The notes under the pieces: generated by a model | Databases searched by the model: none | The model's input: only the letters and a program-made list of their open reading frames with translations | What the model was told of the DNA's origin: nothing | Part shown: positions 36,842-45,789 of the stretch, in pieces | Layout: each line of letters begins with the position of its first letter | How positions within the stretch are numbered: position 1 is the stretch's first letter | Position numbers and translations under genes: made by a program | Origin: Desulfobacula sp. | GTDB taxonomy: Bacteria > Desulfobacterota > Desulfobacteria > Desulfobacterales > Desulfobacteraceae | Length of the DNA stretch: 64,000 bases | Assembly: GCF_030145145.1 (NCBI RefSeq) | Contig: NZ_JAQYWD010000007.1 | Span: forward strand, 62,001 to 126,000 | Reading direction: 5' to 3'

Positions 36842-38116
36842 ATGGAAACAGCAAGAAAATTTAAAAACATGTTTTCAACCGTACCCATATTGGGCTGGCT
36901 GTTGGGTATTCTTGCAGCGGTGCTCATCGAGTATTACTGGGGCTATGATTATATTTCATATTATCTGGGATTACCCAAGATTCCGGTTTTATTTGGCGCC
37001 CTGATTATGCTGAAAAATCCAATGATGATACCCGGTGCCATTGGGTATGATCTGGTCGTATATGTTATTCCGGTTCTTTTAATCGCAAAAACAACCGCTT
37101 TTTTCACCAATCCTTTAGCGGCCATGCTTGAAAAAACACCGCTGTGGCTGTCGGCCATCGTCCATTTGATTTTTTTCTATGGCGTGCTTCATCTATGGGC
37201 CGGCATCAATGATTACCGGGTGCTGATTGTCAAACTGACACTGATTTCCATTATCTTAACCATCAGTATCAATGTGATTAATGGATATCAGGGAGAATTT
37301 TCCTGCTCCCACCCCGGGTTCATGGCACTGGGCGCCTATGTTTCTTCGATCATCACCCTGTATTTTTTTGTGAATGATAAAATTTTTGGCATCGCTGTTT
37401 TACCGCCGGCTCTGGGGCCGTGGCTTTTTCCCTTTGCTCTTTTGGCCGGTGGCGTTGCAGCAGCACTGGGATCGCTGCTGGTGGCGATTCCTTCCTTTAG
37501 AACCCGGGGGGATTACCTGGCGATTATTTCTCTTGCCTTCATGTTTATTGTCAAGAGTGCCGTGGAAAACCTCAATGGTATCGGCGGGGCCAGGGGGATG
37601 GGGGGACAGCCCGATTATGCCCCCCTGCCCATCATCTTCATCTGGACCATGTTGTGTATCTGGATCGTCCACAATTTTGTTTCATCGATTATGGGAAAGG
37701 CATTAAATGCCGTTCGGGATGATGAGGCGGCCTCAGAATCCATGACCGTAAAAACCCGTAAAACAAAGATGACCGCATTTACGTTTGGCGCTTTCTGGGC
37801 CGGTATTGCCGGCGGTTTATTTGCCCACGTTCTGGCCTATATTAACCCGGGCATGTTCAGTATTAACCGTCTGGCCGAAATTTTGGCCATGGTCTACTTT
37901 GGCGGGCTCAACTCCATTGTCGGTTCCATTGTCGGGGCCGTCAGTATCAATGTTTTGGGAGAAGCCTTAAGACCGCTTGAACTCTTTAAATGGATTATCA
38001 TTCCCCTTATTTTGATCCTGGTTATGATTTTCCGTCCCTACGGCCTGATTTCCTTTAAGGAAATCAATGCCAAACAGCTGTTAAGATCTAAATTCAAAAG
38101 AGAACAAGGAGCCTAA
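36842..38116 (+). CDS. livM: Branched-chain amino acid-type ABC permease LivM
   Basis: Second permease subunit, 424 residues; family core in the second two thirds (SCSHPGFMALGAYVSSIIT, RTRGDYLAIISLAFMFIV, GKALNAVRDDEAASESMTV, YFGGLNSIVGSIVGAVSINVLGE). The N-terminal part has extra membrane helices (about 1-135), longer than typical LivM (around 320-425 residues are seen). Ends 2 nt before livG. Confidence 0.94.
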   Translation: METARKFKNMFSTVPILGWLLGILAAVLIEYYWGYDYISYYLGLPKIPVLFGALIMLKNPMMIPGAIGYDLVVYVIPVLLIAKTTAFFTNPLAAMLEKTPLWLSAIVHLIFFYGVLHLWAGINDYRVLIVKLTLISIILTISINVINGYQGEFSCSHPGFMALGAYVSSIITLYFFVNDKIFGIAVLPPALGPWLFPFALLAGGVAAALGSLLVAIPSFRTRGDYLAIISLAFMFIVKSAVENLNGIGGARGMGGQPDYAPLPIIFIWTMLCIWIVHNFVSSIMGKALNAVRDDEAASESMTVKTRKTKMTAFTFGAFWAGIAGGLFAHVLAYINPGMFSINRLAEILAMVYFGGLNSIVGSIVGAVSINVLGEALRPLELFKWIIIPLILILVMIFRPYGLISFKEINAKQLLRSKFKREQGA

Positions 38117-38118
38117 GG

Positions 38119-38892
38119 ATGTCTGCATTGCTCAATGTAAATAAAATGACACATTATTTCGGGGGTCTTAGAGCTGTCCATAATTATAATTTAACCATAG
38201 AACCCCATCAGATCACAGGTCTTATTGGCCCTAACGGTGCAGGCAAGACCACCATCTTCAATTTGATTACAGGCGTTTATACGCCCACAGAAGGTGCCAT
38301 CACCCTTGAAAATGAAAATATCAAAGGGTTGGAAACCAATGAAATTGCGGCCAAGGGGTTGGGCAGGACCTTCCAGAATCTGGCATTGTGGCGGCACATG
38401 ACAGTTCTGGATCATATTAAAATGGCCCATTATTCCCAATTGTCCTATGGGCTGATGGGGGCCTTTTTTAACACCCGTAAATGCCGGCAGCAGGAAGCCC
38501 GGGTTGAAGAAAATGCGTATCGACTGCTGGAGTTGTTTGATATCAAACAACATGCAGATCAACTGGTTACCAACCTGTCTTATGGGGCACAACGGCGTGT
38601 GGAAATGGCAAGGGCCATGGCAACGAATCCTAAAATCCTTTTTCTTGATGAACCCACTGCCGGGATGACCCCTGATGAACTGGTGCAAATGATTAAAATT
38701 ATTCAACAGGTTCACCAGGACTTTGACGTGGCCATTTTTCTCATTGAACACAGGATGAAATTTGTAATGGAATTATGCCAGTATATTCAAACGCTTGTAT
38801 TTGGCGAACTGATTGCAGAAGGCCCTCCGGAAGAAATTCAGAATAATCCTGAGGTAATTGAAGCGTATCTTGGCAAGGAGGATCTCACCTGA
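38119..38892 (+). CDS. livG: Branched-chain amino acid-type ABC ATPase LivG
   Basis: Cytoplasmic ATPase of the transporter. The 257 residues carry Walker A GPNGAGKTT, the family-specific GLGRTFQNLALWRHMTV, a signature replaced by LSYGAQRRVEMARAMA (LSYGxQR is normal for LivG), Walker B ILFLDEPTAGMTP and the H-loop LIEHRM. Overlaps livF by one base. Confidence 0.95.
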   Translation: MSALLNVNKMTHYFGGLRAVHNYNLTIEPHQITGLIGPNGAGKTTIFNLITGVYTPTEGAITLENENIKGLETNEIAAKGLGRTFQNLALWRHMTVLDHIKMAHYSQLSYGLMGAFFNTRKCRQQEARVEENAYRLLELFDIKQHADQLVTNLSYGAQRRVEMARAMATNPKILFLDEPTAGMTPDELVQMIKIIQQVHQDFDVAIFLIEHRMKFVMELCQYIQTLVFGELIAEGPPEEIQNNPEVIEAYLGKEDLT

Positions 38893-39605
38893 TGCAACTT
38901 ACCGTTAAAAATTTAAAAGTGTCCTATGGTAATATTAAAGCGCTGCATGGCATTGACTTCTCCATTGAAGCCGGTGAAATTTTAACGATAATTGGCGCCA
39001 ATGGCGCCGGGAAAAGTACGACCCTGAGGGCCATTTCCCGAATGGTGCCTGCCAAGCCGGGGTCTGTTCTTGAATTTGAAGGGGAAGACATCCTCAAATA
39101 TAATACCGATAAAGTCGTTTCAAAGCTTGGCATATCCCACGTCCCGGAAGGGCGACGGATTTTCGGCAACCTGACGGTAACGGAAAATCTTATCCTTGCC
39201 TGCTTTGCCCGAAAAGATGCTGATCAGATTGTCAAGGATAGAAAATGGGTATTTGATCTGTTCCCCCGGTTAGAAGAGAGAAAAGATCAGCTTGCCGGGA
39301 CACTGTCCGGTGGTGAACAACAAATGCTGGCAGTGGGAAGGGGGTACATGAGCGCCCGAAAAATGATGCTCCTGGATGAGCCTTCCATGGGACTGGCACC
39401 GCTTCTCATGCTTGAAATGTTTGATGCGTTAAAAGAGATCAATAAACTGGGGACCACCATCCTCCTGGTTGAGCAGAACGCCCGTCTCGCCTTGAAATTT
39501 GCCCAGCGGGGGTATGTCATTGAGAATGGATTTCTGGTGCTGGAAGGCCCGTCAAATGAATTGCTCAATAACCCGGATGTCAAAAAAGCGTATCTGGGGG
39601 CTTGA
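38892..39605 (+). CDS. livF: Branched-chain amino acid-type ABC ATPase LivF
   Basis: Second ATPase, 237 residues: Walker A GANGAGKST, the LivF-typical HVPEGRRIFGNLTVTENL, signature LSGGEQQMLAVGRGYM, Walker B MMLLDEPSMGLAP, H-loop LVEQNARLAL. Completes a five-gene livJHMGF operon, followed by a terminator at 39635. Confidence 0.95.
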   Translation: MQLTVKNLKVSYGNIKALHGIDFSIEAGEILTIIGANGAGKSTTLRAISRMVPAKPGSVLEFEGEDILKYNTDKVVSKLGISHVPEGRRIFGNLTVTENLILACFARKDADQIVKDRKWVFDLFPRLEERKDQLAGTLSGGEQQMLAVGRGYMSARKMMLLDEPSMGLAPLLMLEMFDALKEINKLGTTILLVEQNARLALKFAQRGYVIENGFLVLEGPSNELLNNPDVKKAYLGA

Positions 39606-39634
39606 CCCCACCGTATCAAACACCTGACCGTATC

Positions 39635-39667
39635 AAACGCCTTGGTAAAAACCTTTCCAAGGCGTTT
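39635..39667. terminator. Bidirectional terminator after livF
   Basis: AAACGCCTTGG (39635-39645) pairs with CCAAGGCGTTT (39657-39667), 11 bp, loop of 11. The right arm overlaps the stop codon of the convergent regulator gene. Two near-identical ACCGTATCAAAC copies precede it. Confidence 0.75.
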
Positions 39668-41075
39668 ACTCCTTTTGTAACGGGATATTCCATTTGTTCA
39701 TGTATTTCCATACCGATGTCCGGCTTTTTTGAAGCTGTCTGCCAACCTCTGCTTTGTTCCAATTGCAGTCTTCCAGTAAGGTTAACAGCGCCTCTTTCGT
39801 TAATTTTACCGCCTTATCCGGTTGGGGGGATCGGGGGGGGGACACAGGGGAAAAATGAGATCTTTTTTCTATGTACGTCCGGCTTCCCCGGAGTTCCACA
39901 GGCAAATCGCTGCGTGTAATTTGGTCTGAATTACAGATAACAAACCCATGTTCAATGGCATTTTCAAGTTCCCGGATATTCCCCGGCCACGAATGTTCCA
40001 TCAATCGCTTCATCCCTTCCGTATCAACGCCTTTAATGGATTTTTTTTCCCGTTTATTTCCTTTTTTTATAAAGTGGCTGACAAGTAGAGGGATATCTTC
40101 CCGGCGATGTCTCAAGGGCGGAACAATAATGGGGAAAACCTTTAATCGATAAAAAAGGTCTTCCCTGAATTTTCCTTGTTGGGTCAGCTCGAAAAGATTT
40201 TTATGGGTTGCTGCGATGATTCGGATGTTAATCTTTCTTTTTTTTGAGTCCCCTACCCTTTCGATTTCCCTTTCCTGTAAAACCCTCAGCAGTTTTACCT
40301 GCATATAGGGGGTTAATTCACCAATTTCATCAAGGAAAACAGTTCCCCCGTCCGCCTCTTCAAATCGACCTTTACGATCCTTGTGTGCCCCGGTAAAGGC
40401 GCCTTTTACATGACCGAAAAGTTCACTTTCAAGTAAGGTTTCAGACAGTGCAGAACAATTGACCGTGACCAGGGGATTCGCTTCACTGGTCCCATTATAA
40501 TGGATGGCCCCGGCAACCAGTTCTTTTCCTGTCCCGCTTTCACCCTGGATCAGCACTGTGGCCCGGCTGTTTGCAGCAGCCCGTATGGCATCAAATACGG
40601 TTTGCATGACAGCACTTTTTCCGATGATATTGCCCAGTCGATACGCCTTTTTAAGCTTTCTTTGTGCCTCTTCAGCTGTTTTTTTTATTTTTTTTAATTC
40701 AGTCAAGTCTGTAATCGTTTCAACAATGCCAAGAATCTGGCCATTCTCATCCCGGGCCAGTCGCGCATTTTTAATCACGGCAACATCCTGCCCATCCTTG
40801 TGTTTGATGAAACATTCATTGGCCTCTGTTTTTCCATGCTGAATGACACCGCATTTATTGATATCCGCTGGGCACATCTTCCCGAAACACTTGCTGCATT
40901 CAATAAGACTGCAATTGTGCCCGATCGCTTCTTGGGAAGTATAGCCGCTGATTTTTTCCATTGACCTGTTCCAGGAGGTGATAACGCCCTGATCATCCAG
41001 CGTAAAAAGACCTTCTGCCATCGTATCGAGAATCTGGTTTAAAAAATTAACATTCCATAACTGATGGGTTTCCAT
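39666..41075 (-). CDS. Sigma-54 activator with Cys-rich PAS domain (EBP1)
   Basis: 469 residues. A PAS domain (about 10-125) contains a cysteine cluster ([16 protein letters not shown], then NKCG and NECF before IKHKDG). A short coiled coil leads to an AAA+ domain (about 150-390: [22 protein letters not shown]) and a Fis-type HTH at the end ([20 protein letters not shown]). The cysteines could hold an FeS cluster or metal, or sense redox state; this is inference. It lies divergent to the Trx-RACo-permease operon, with GTAACG repeats and a -24/-12 promoter between them, so it is probably the local activator. AAGGA stands before its ATG. Confidence 0.92.
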   Translation of the reverse strand: METHQLWNVNFLNQILDTMAEGLFTLDDQGVITSWNRSMEKISGYTSQEAIGHNCSLIECSKCFGKMCPADINKCGVIQHGKTEANECFIKHKDGQDVAVIKNARLARDENGQILGIVETITDLTELKKIKKTAEEAQRKLKKAYRLGNIIGKSAVMQTVFDAIRAAANSRATVLIQGESGTGKELVAGAIHYNGTSEANPLVTVNCSALSETLLESELFGHVKGAFTGAHKDRKGRFEEADGGTVFLDEIGELTPYMQVKLLRVLQEREIERVGDSKKRKINIRIIAATHKNLFELTQQGKFREDLFYRLKVFPIIVPPLRHRREDIPLLVSHFIKKGNKREKKSIKGVDTEGMKRLMEHSWPGNIRELENAIEHGFVICNSDQITRSDLPVELRGSRTYIEKRSHFSPVSPPRSPQPDKAVKLTKEALLTLLEDCNWNKAEVGRQLQKSRTSVWKYMNKWNIPLQKE

Positions 41076-41091
41076 ATGTCATCCTTATCAT

Positions 41092-41148
41092 GTAACGATA
41101 CGGTAACGCCACTTGTTTCGATTTGAAACAAGGTAACGTTACCGTTAC
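41092..41148. promoter_or_regulatory. Operator-like repeat cluster upstream of EBP1
   Basis: GTAACG occurs at 41092, 41103 and 41133, with inverse copies at 41137 and 41143. The copies at 41132-41143 form the perfect palindrome GGTAACGTTACC. Between them CTTGTTTC (41112-41119) is inverted as GAAACAAG (41125-41132). The cluster lies 17 bp upstream of the EBP1 start and fits autoregulation. Confidence 0.6.
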
Positions 41149-41175
41149 GTTCATTGCCTGGGAAATAAAGTGATA

Positions 41176-41334
41176 TTATTCTTTTTTTTCCGGTATGGGG
41201 GGGTGAATTTCTTTCTTGTCTGTCACCTGACAGGCATTTTTCATTCAAGTGGATATCCCCATTTTAGGGAGGATATACACCTGCAGCAGGATATAAACGC
41301 CAAGAAAAATAAGCACATAAATCATTTCTTTCAT
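41176..41334 (-). CDS. Small membrane protein with predicted selenocysteine
   Basis: A 52-codon frame too short for most gene callers and split by one in-frame TGA. GAGG lies 5 nt before the ATG. Residues 4-28 form one hydrophobic segment (MIYVLIFLGVYILLQVYILP) followed by KMGIST; codon 30 is TGA (41245-41247); then MKNACQV and a charged, Pro-rich tail ending at TAA. The hairpin after the TGA resembles a bacterial SECIS. If read as Sec, the peptide has U-x4-C just after the membrane anchor, a redox-like pair. A two-gene reading (29- and 22-residue peptides) is the alternative. It lies between the EBP1 and thioredoxin operons. Confidence 0.6.
41220..41233 (-). promoter_or_regulatory. Candidate bacterial SECIS hairpin in the small membrane gene
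   Basis: On the minus strand CTGTC and GACAG form a 5-bp stem around the loop AGGT. The loop starts 16 nt after the TGA at 41245-41247 and has G at loop position 2. From memory, the E. coli fdhF SECIS also has a loop beginning AGGU about 17 nt after its UGA. Confidence 0.55.
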
Positions 41335-41500
41335 ATGGACCTCATGGTTAAGGGTTAACAGCAGAATATACGATTTTAAATTTAATAAATTGCAAGGGGC
41401 ATGCCATCTGTCTATGTTCTAATGATAATAAAGTATATCTGATCTATTATTTGTCAAAAAAAGCACTGTATTTTTTATTGCCTTGAAACGGCCGCGTCTT

Positions 41501-41527
41501 GTAACGTAACCTTTCAAGTCAGTAACG
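41501..41527. promoter_or_regulatory. Distal GTAACG sites, probable upstream activating sequence
   Basis: GTAACG at 41501 (in CTTGTAACGTAACC) and 41522, 115-140 bp upstream of the -24 element at 41642. That distance is usual for enhancer-binding proteins, and the motif is the one repeated next to EBP1. Confidence 0.5.
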
Positions 41528-41641
41528 CTCCTTTTTGTTAAAATATCTGATGGTGCGGGTAAGTATTTATATCATTATATTTATTAATGCCTTTGTTTTC
41601 AGTTGGTTATATTTGTTTTGTCAATAATGAAAATATGGTAT

Positions 41642-41658
41642 GGCATAGTTTTTGATTG
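41642..41658 (+). promoter_or_regulatory. Sigma-54 (-24/-12) promoter of the thioredoxin-RACo operon
   Basis: TGGCAT-N5-TTGATT with the usual 12-base GG-to-G spacing; the -12 element has GA instead of GC. It ends about 54 bp before the thioredoxin start. The same TGGCAT...TTGA form recurs at 63089-63104. Confidence 0.6.
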
Positions 41659-41711
41659 TCCGTATACTATTACTATTATTTTACCTAATCATTGATGGAG
41701 GTTAATTTAAA

Positions 41712-42011
41712 ATGGATAAGGATCAATTCCAGAAAAATTTAAAAAAAGGGGTTACCCTTGTGGATTTTAATGCAAATTGGTGCGCACCATGCAGAGCCCA
41801 GGAACCCGTTATTAAACGCTTGATAACCTTATATCAGAATCGCGCCTCTATCATTGAAATTAATATTGATGAAAACCAGGCACTGGCTAAAACATATATG
41901 GTTCAAAGCATACCCACCATCATTATTTTTAAGGATGGCAAAGAAATGAAGCGCCTTGTGGGGCTTCAATTCGAAAATAGTATTACCAAAATCCTGGAGG
42001 ATATATTATAA
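41712..42011 (+). CDS. Thioredoxin
   Basis: Small thiol-disulfide protein, 99 residues, active site WCAPC (in ANWCAPCRAQ; the family consensus is WCGPC), cis-proline in QSIPTIIIF. First gene of a probable operon with a RACo-like protein and a permease-Usp fusion. It may supply electrons or reduce a partner within this operon; the neighbouring small membrane protein with a U/C pair is a candidate partner by location only. Confidence 0.93.
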   Translation: MDKDQFQKNLKKGVTLVDFNANWCAPCRAQEPVIKRLITLYQNRASIIEINIDENQALAKTYMVQSIPTIIIFKDGKEMKRLVGLQFENSITKILEDIL

Positions 42012-42059
42012 GACTTGAATCACTTGAATCTGAATCACTAAACAAAGCGGAGGCTAAAA

Positions 42060-44156
42060 ATGGGTAAATGTATCAATCACCCTGATCGAGAAACCAGTTA
42101 CATCTGTATGAAACATAATATTTATCTTTGCGAGGAATGTCTGGAATGTCGTGATCCCGATATATATTGCAAGTTCAGACCTTCCTGTCCGATTCATTTT
42201 ATTTCAAAAAAAGGATTTGAAGAGACAGAAACGAAACCGCCTCAAAAAGAATATACCGTTGTTTTTAAACCCGGAGATAAAAAAATAACCGTTGCAGAAG
42301 GCACAAATCTGCTCGAAGCATCCCAAAAAGCAGAGGTTTATATCAACTCCTCCTGCAATGGGAAAGGATCCTGTGGAAAATGTAAATTGATCATACAGTC
42401 CGGCAAAGTTGACAAAGAAAAAACCTCAATGCTCAGTGACAAAGAAAAAGAAAAAGGATATGTCCTTGCCTGCCAATCCAGTATTCATGAAGATATCATT
42501 GTCAAAATTCCCGAAGAAACCATTGAAAAAAAATTAAAAGCCGCTGGAATGGGAGACGCTGCCACCCAAAAACTGTCGGGTCTTGTGGAAACCATAGAAC
42601 CGATTGTTGAAAAAATACCGTTGCAGCTGGAATTGCCGACATTGGAGGATACGGTCAGTGATCTGGACAGGTTAACCCGGGCCCTGAAAAAAAAAGGGTA
42701 TGATACCTCTAAAATGAGCACGAATATCAGGGTGATGCGTCAACTGACCGCGTCGGTCAGGAATGATCATTTTAAGGTCATCACCTCTGTGCTATGGAAA
42801 AAATGTTCATCTGAAATCGTTGATGTTTCTCCGGCTTCCCAAGACCTGCAAAACTCCCTTGGCATGGCCGTGGATTTAGGAACCACCTCTATTGTTGTGT
42901 ACCTGGTGGATATGTCAGATGGCGCTGTACTGAGTGCCGTATCTGATCATAACAGCCAGGCCGCGTGTGGGGATGACGTGATTAATCGAATCGTCTGCTC
43001 TGAAAAAGACGGGGTTAAAAAATTAAAAAAAATGGCGATTTCCACTATCAACAATCTGACCAAGCGAGCCCTTGATTCAATTGGCGCACATCATCAACAG
43101 ATTGAAAATATTGCTATCTCCGGTAACACAACCATGACCCATCTGCTCCTGGGAATTGAGGCCAAATATATTCGAAGGGAACCGTATATACCGACTGTTT
43201 CAGAATTTCCCATTATTAAAGCCGGTGAAATCGGCTTAAAGGCGGCATCCTATGCCGGCGTTTTTGTCATGCCCGGGCCTGCCAGTTATGTGGGGGGGGA
43301 CATTGTAGCCGGTGTGTTATATACAAGGTTTAATCAATTTGAAGCGCTGACCCTTTTTATTGATATTGGCACCAATGGAGAGATCGTTCTGGGCAACAAT
43401 GAATTTCTCATCACAGCCGCCTGCTCTGCAGGCCCGGCTTTTGAAGGCGGAGGGATCCGTTGGGGCATGCGGGCGGAAGATGGTGCCATTGAACGGATTA
43501 CCCTTGACCCTGTCACATTTGAACCGGAGTATTCAACCGTCGACAACAAGCCGGCAAGAGGTATTTGCGGAACCGGCATGATCGATTTATTATCTGAAAT
43601 GCTGTTAAAAGAAGTGCTGGGTCAGGATGGCAAATTCAAGATTGAAGCAGATCACCCAAGATTTACCCTTTTCAATGACGAACCAGCGTTTATTCTTGAG
43701 TTTGCAGCCAATATTGACTCGGAAGAAGATCTTATCTTCACCCAGTCGGATATCAAGAGCCTGATTCTCAGCAAAGCTGCTATCTATGCCGGATTCAACA
43801 TTCTTTTGGAACAGGTGGGAATGGATTTTTCTTCCATACAGCAGATGATTATCACCGGCGGATTTGGACAATTTCTGGATATTGAGAAGGCCATCACCAT
43901 TGGATTGCTCCCGGATATTGAAAGAGAAAAATTTAATTATATGGGAAACAGCTCCATTGCCGGTGCCTATATGGCACTTCTTTCCAACACCTGTCGAAAC
44001 CAGGCCATCGCCATTTCAAATGCAATGACATACCTTGATTTTTCAAGTAACCCCGGGTTTATGGAGGAGTTCACAAAAGCCCAGTTTCTACCCCATACCG
44101 ATATCAACCTGTTTCCAAGTGTTCGGCTGACGAAAACAACAAAGGAACTTGCATAA
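42060..44156 (+). CDS. RACo-like ferredoxin/ASKHA (DUF4445) protein with zinc-finger-like N-terminus
   Basis: 698 residues. About 1-50 is Cys/His-rich (CINHPDRETSYICMKHN, CEECLEC), like a B-box or zinc ribbon. Next comes a plant-type 2Fe-2S ferredoxin domain (about 65-160; CNGKGSCGKC, LACQ). The rest is the DUF4445/ASKHA region (DLGTTSIVVYLVD, FIDIGTNGEIVLG, ITGGFGQFLDIEKAITIGLLPD). RACo proteins use ATP to reduce cob(II)amide cofactors of corrinoid proteins. No corrinoid protein or methyltransferase is seen nearby, so the target is unknown. It overlaps the permease gene by one base. Confidence 0.85.
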   Translation: MGKCINHPDRETSYICMKHNIYLCEECLECRDPDIYCKFRPSCPIHFISKKGFEETETKPPQKEYTVVFKPGDKKITVAEGTNLLEASQKAEVYINSSCNGKGSCGKCKLIIQSGKVDKEKTSMLSDKEKEKGYVLACQSSIHEDIIVKIPEETIEKKLKAAGMGDAATQKLSGLVETIEPIVEKIPLQLELPTLEDTVSDLDRLTRALKKKGYDTSKMSTNIRVMRQLTASVRNDHFKVITSVLWKKCSSEIVDVSPASQDLQNSLGMAVDLGTTSIVVYLVDMSDGAVLSAVSDHNSQAACGDDVINRIVCSEKDGVKKLKKMAISTINNLTKRALDSIGAHHQQIENIAISGNTTMTHLLLGIEAKYIRREPYIPTVSEFPIIKAGEIGLKAASYAGVFVMPGPASYVGGDIVAGVLYTRFNQFEALTLFIDIGTNGEIVLGNNEFLITAACSAGPAFEGGGIRWGMRAEDGAIERITLDPVTFEPEYSTVDNKPARGICGTGMIDLLSEMLLKEVLGQDGKFKIEADHPRFTLFNDEPAFILEFAANIDSEEDLIFTQSDIKSLILSKAAIYAGFNILLEQVGMDFSSIQQMIITGGFGQFLDIEKAITIGLLPDIEREKFNYMGNSSIAGAYMALLSNTCRNQAIAISNAMTYLDFSSNPGFMEEFTKAQFLPHTDINLFPSVRLTKTTKELA

Positions 44157-45709
44157 TGCTGAAATTATTATCTTTCATACAAAAAAACCTGGTATGGACC
44201 ATCCCGGTCTCCATGCTCCTGGGGTTGATCTACGGATATCTGTTTAACGCAAGCCCTTTAAAACAATTCATTATCCCGGTCACCTTTATCATGGTGTACC
44301 CCATGATGGTGACATTAAATGTTAAAAGCATTCTTAAAGGCCAGGATTTTAAGCTCCAACTGGTCACCCAGATCATTAATTTTATCTTTATTCCGCTGAT
44401 CGTATTTTTTATTGGAAAAATATTTTTAACCGGCCAAGATCCCAAATTTGGCCTGTGGGCAGTCGGGCTTTTTTTGATCGGTGTTCTTCCCACATCGGGA
44501 ATGACCATCTCCTGGACCGGATTTGCCAAAGGCAATAAAGAAGCTGCCATTAAAATGGTGGTATTCGGACTTGTCATCGGGTCTCTTGCCGCGCCAATTT
44601 TTACAAAAATTTTTATGGGCGCCACCATTGAAGTGAATATGCTTCACATGTTCAAACAGATTGCTATTTTCGTATTTTTACCGTTAATCTTCGGGCTTCT
44701 TACCCAGACGTTCGGAATGAAAAAATATGGACCGAAAATATGGAATGAAAAGATCAAAACCAAATTCCCGCCGTTTTCAGCCCTCGGGGTTGTTTTAATT
44801 GCCTTTTTGGCCATGTCTTTGAAGGCCAGACATATCATTGCCAATCCCGGTGATATCCTGATCATTTTAATGCCATTGGCTGTTTTTTATTTGATATCCT
44901 ATATTTTATTGACCATCACCGGCCGGCTGTTGTTTAAAAGAGAAGATGCCATTGCCATGGTTTTCGGTGTTGTCATGCGGGATCTGTCCATTGCCCTTGC
45001 CATTGCCATGACCGCTTTTGGTAAAGAAGGCATGACCATTGCCCTTTTGATTTCTCTTGCCTATATTATCCAGATCCAGACAGCAGCATGGTATGTGAAA
45101 TTCATTGATGTGATATTTGGTAAACCCATACCTAAAACACAAGAACCCCCCGAACAGGAAAAAACCGATGCCCTAAAAGTGCTGGACAGTGAACGAGATA
45201 TTTCCATGATCATTGATGTAAAAAAAATACTTTTTGCAACGGATTTATCCGAAACAGCCCGGCATGCCGTTAAATATGCCTGCAGCATTGGCAATAAATA
45301 TGGCGCACAGGTTCATGCCATCCATGTTGTTCCGGATGTTCTGGATGAATACTCGTCCGGCACAGGTAAGAATCTGTCAAATTTAGTCGATACAGAGAAA
45401 TGGAAAGAATTTAACCGGAAGAATATCGAGGCTGCAAAAATTGCCATGCGTGAACGGATGAGAATGACATCTCAAAAGGTTCTGGAACAACTGCCCCATT
45501 GTCCGCTTTCAGAAGACCGAATCATTGTAACCGCGGGCAATCCGGTTGATGAAATCGTTAAGATGGCCCTGGCTGACAACTTTGATTTGATTATCATGGG
45601 AACCCATGGACATGGACAGTTTGAGGAAATGATGATCGGCAGTACGGCCAGTGGGGTCATCCTTAAATCCAGTGTGCCTGTGCTTGTGGCACGGCCATCT
45701 TCATCATAG
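44156..45709 (+). CDS. BASS/ACR3-like permease fused to a universal stress (Usp) domain
   Basis: 517 residues. The first two thirds (about 1-325) are a ten-helix transporter of the bile-acid/arsenite (BASS/ACR3) superfamily, with GVLPTSGMTISWTGFAKGN; the Cys that ACR3 arsenite pumps usually have in this loop is Ser here, so arsenite transport is doubtful. About 355-517 is a UspA domain (ILFATDLSETARHAVKYA, GTHGHGQFEEMMIGSTASGVI) with the ATP-binding GxxG(9x)G(S/T) pattern. Last gene of the operon, followed by a terminator. Confidence 0.85.
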   Translation: MLKLLSFIQKNLVWTIPVSMLLGLIYGYLFNASPLKQFIIPVTFIMVYPMMVTLNVKSILKGQDFKLQLVTQIINFIFIPLIVFFIGKIFLTGQDPKFGLWAVGLFLIGVLPTSGMTISWTGFAKGNKEAAIKMVVFGLVIGSLAAPIFTKIFMGATIEVNMLHMFKQIAIFVFLPLIFGLLTQTFGMKKYGPKIWNEKIKTKFPPFSALGVVLIAFLAMSLKARHIIANPGDILIILMPLAVFYLISYILLTITGRLLFKREDAIAMVFGVVMRDLSIALAIAMTAFGKEGMTIALLISLAYIIQIQTAAWYVKFIDVIFGKPIPKTQEPPEQEKTDALKVLDSERDISMIIDVKKILFATDLSETARHAVKYACSIGNKYGAQVHAIHVVPDVLDEYSSGTGKNLSNLVDTEKWKEFNRKNIEAAKIAMRERMRMTSQKVLEQLPHCPLSEDRIIVTAGNPVDEIVKMALADNFDLIIMGTHGHGQFEEMMIGSTASGVILKSSVPVLVARPSSS

Positions 45710-45742
45710 GAAATGAAATATTCTCCTGAAACCGACTTAAAA

Positions 45743-45783
45743 AGCGCTGGATAATAGACGGAACACGTTATCCAGCGTTTTTT
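45743..45783 (+). terminator. Rho-independent terminator
   Basis: CGCTGGATAA (45745-45754) pairs with TTATCCAGCG (45768-45777), followed by TTTTTT. Ends the thioredoxin-RACo-permease operon and faces the convergent flavodoxin gene. Confidence 0.85.
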
Positions 45784-45789
45784 GAATGA

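Larger units (their letters stand above)
41335..41711. other. Intergenic region before the thioredoxin operon
   Basis: 377 AT-rich bases with no gene seen. They hold two further GTAACG copies (41501 and 41522), a likely upstream activating site, and a -24/-12 promoter at 41642. Confidence 0.6.
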
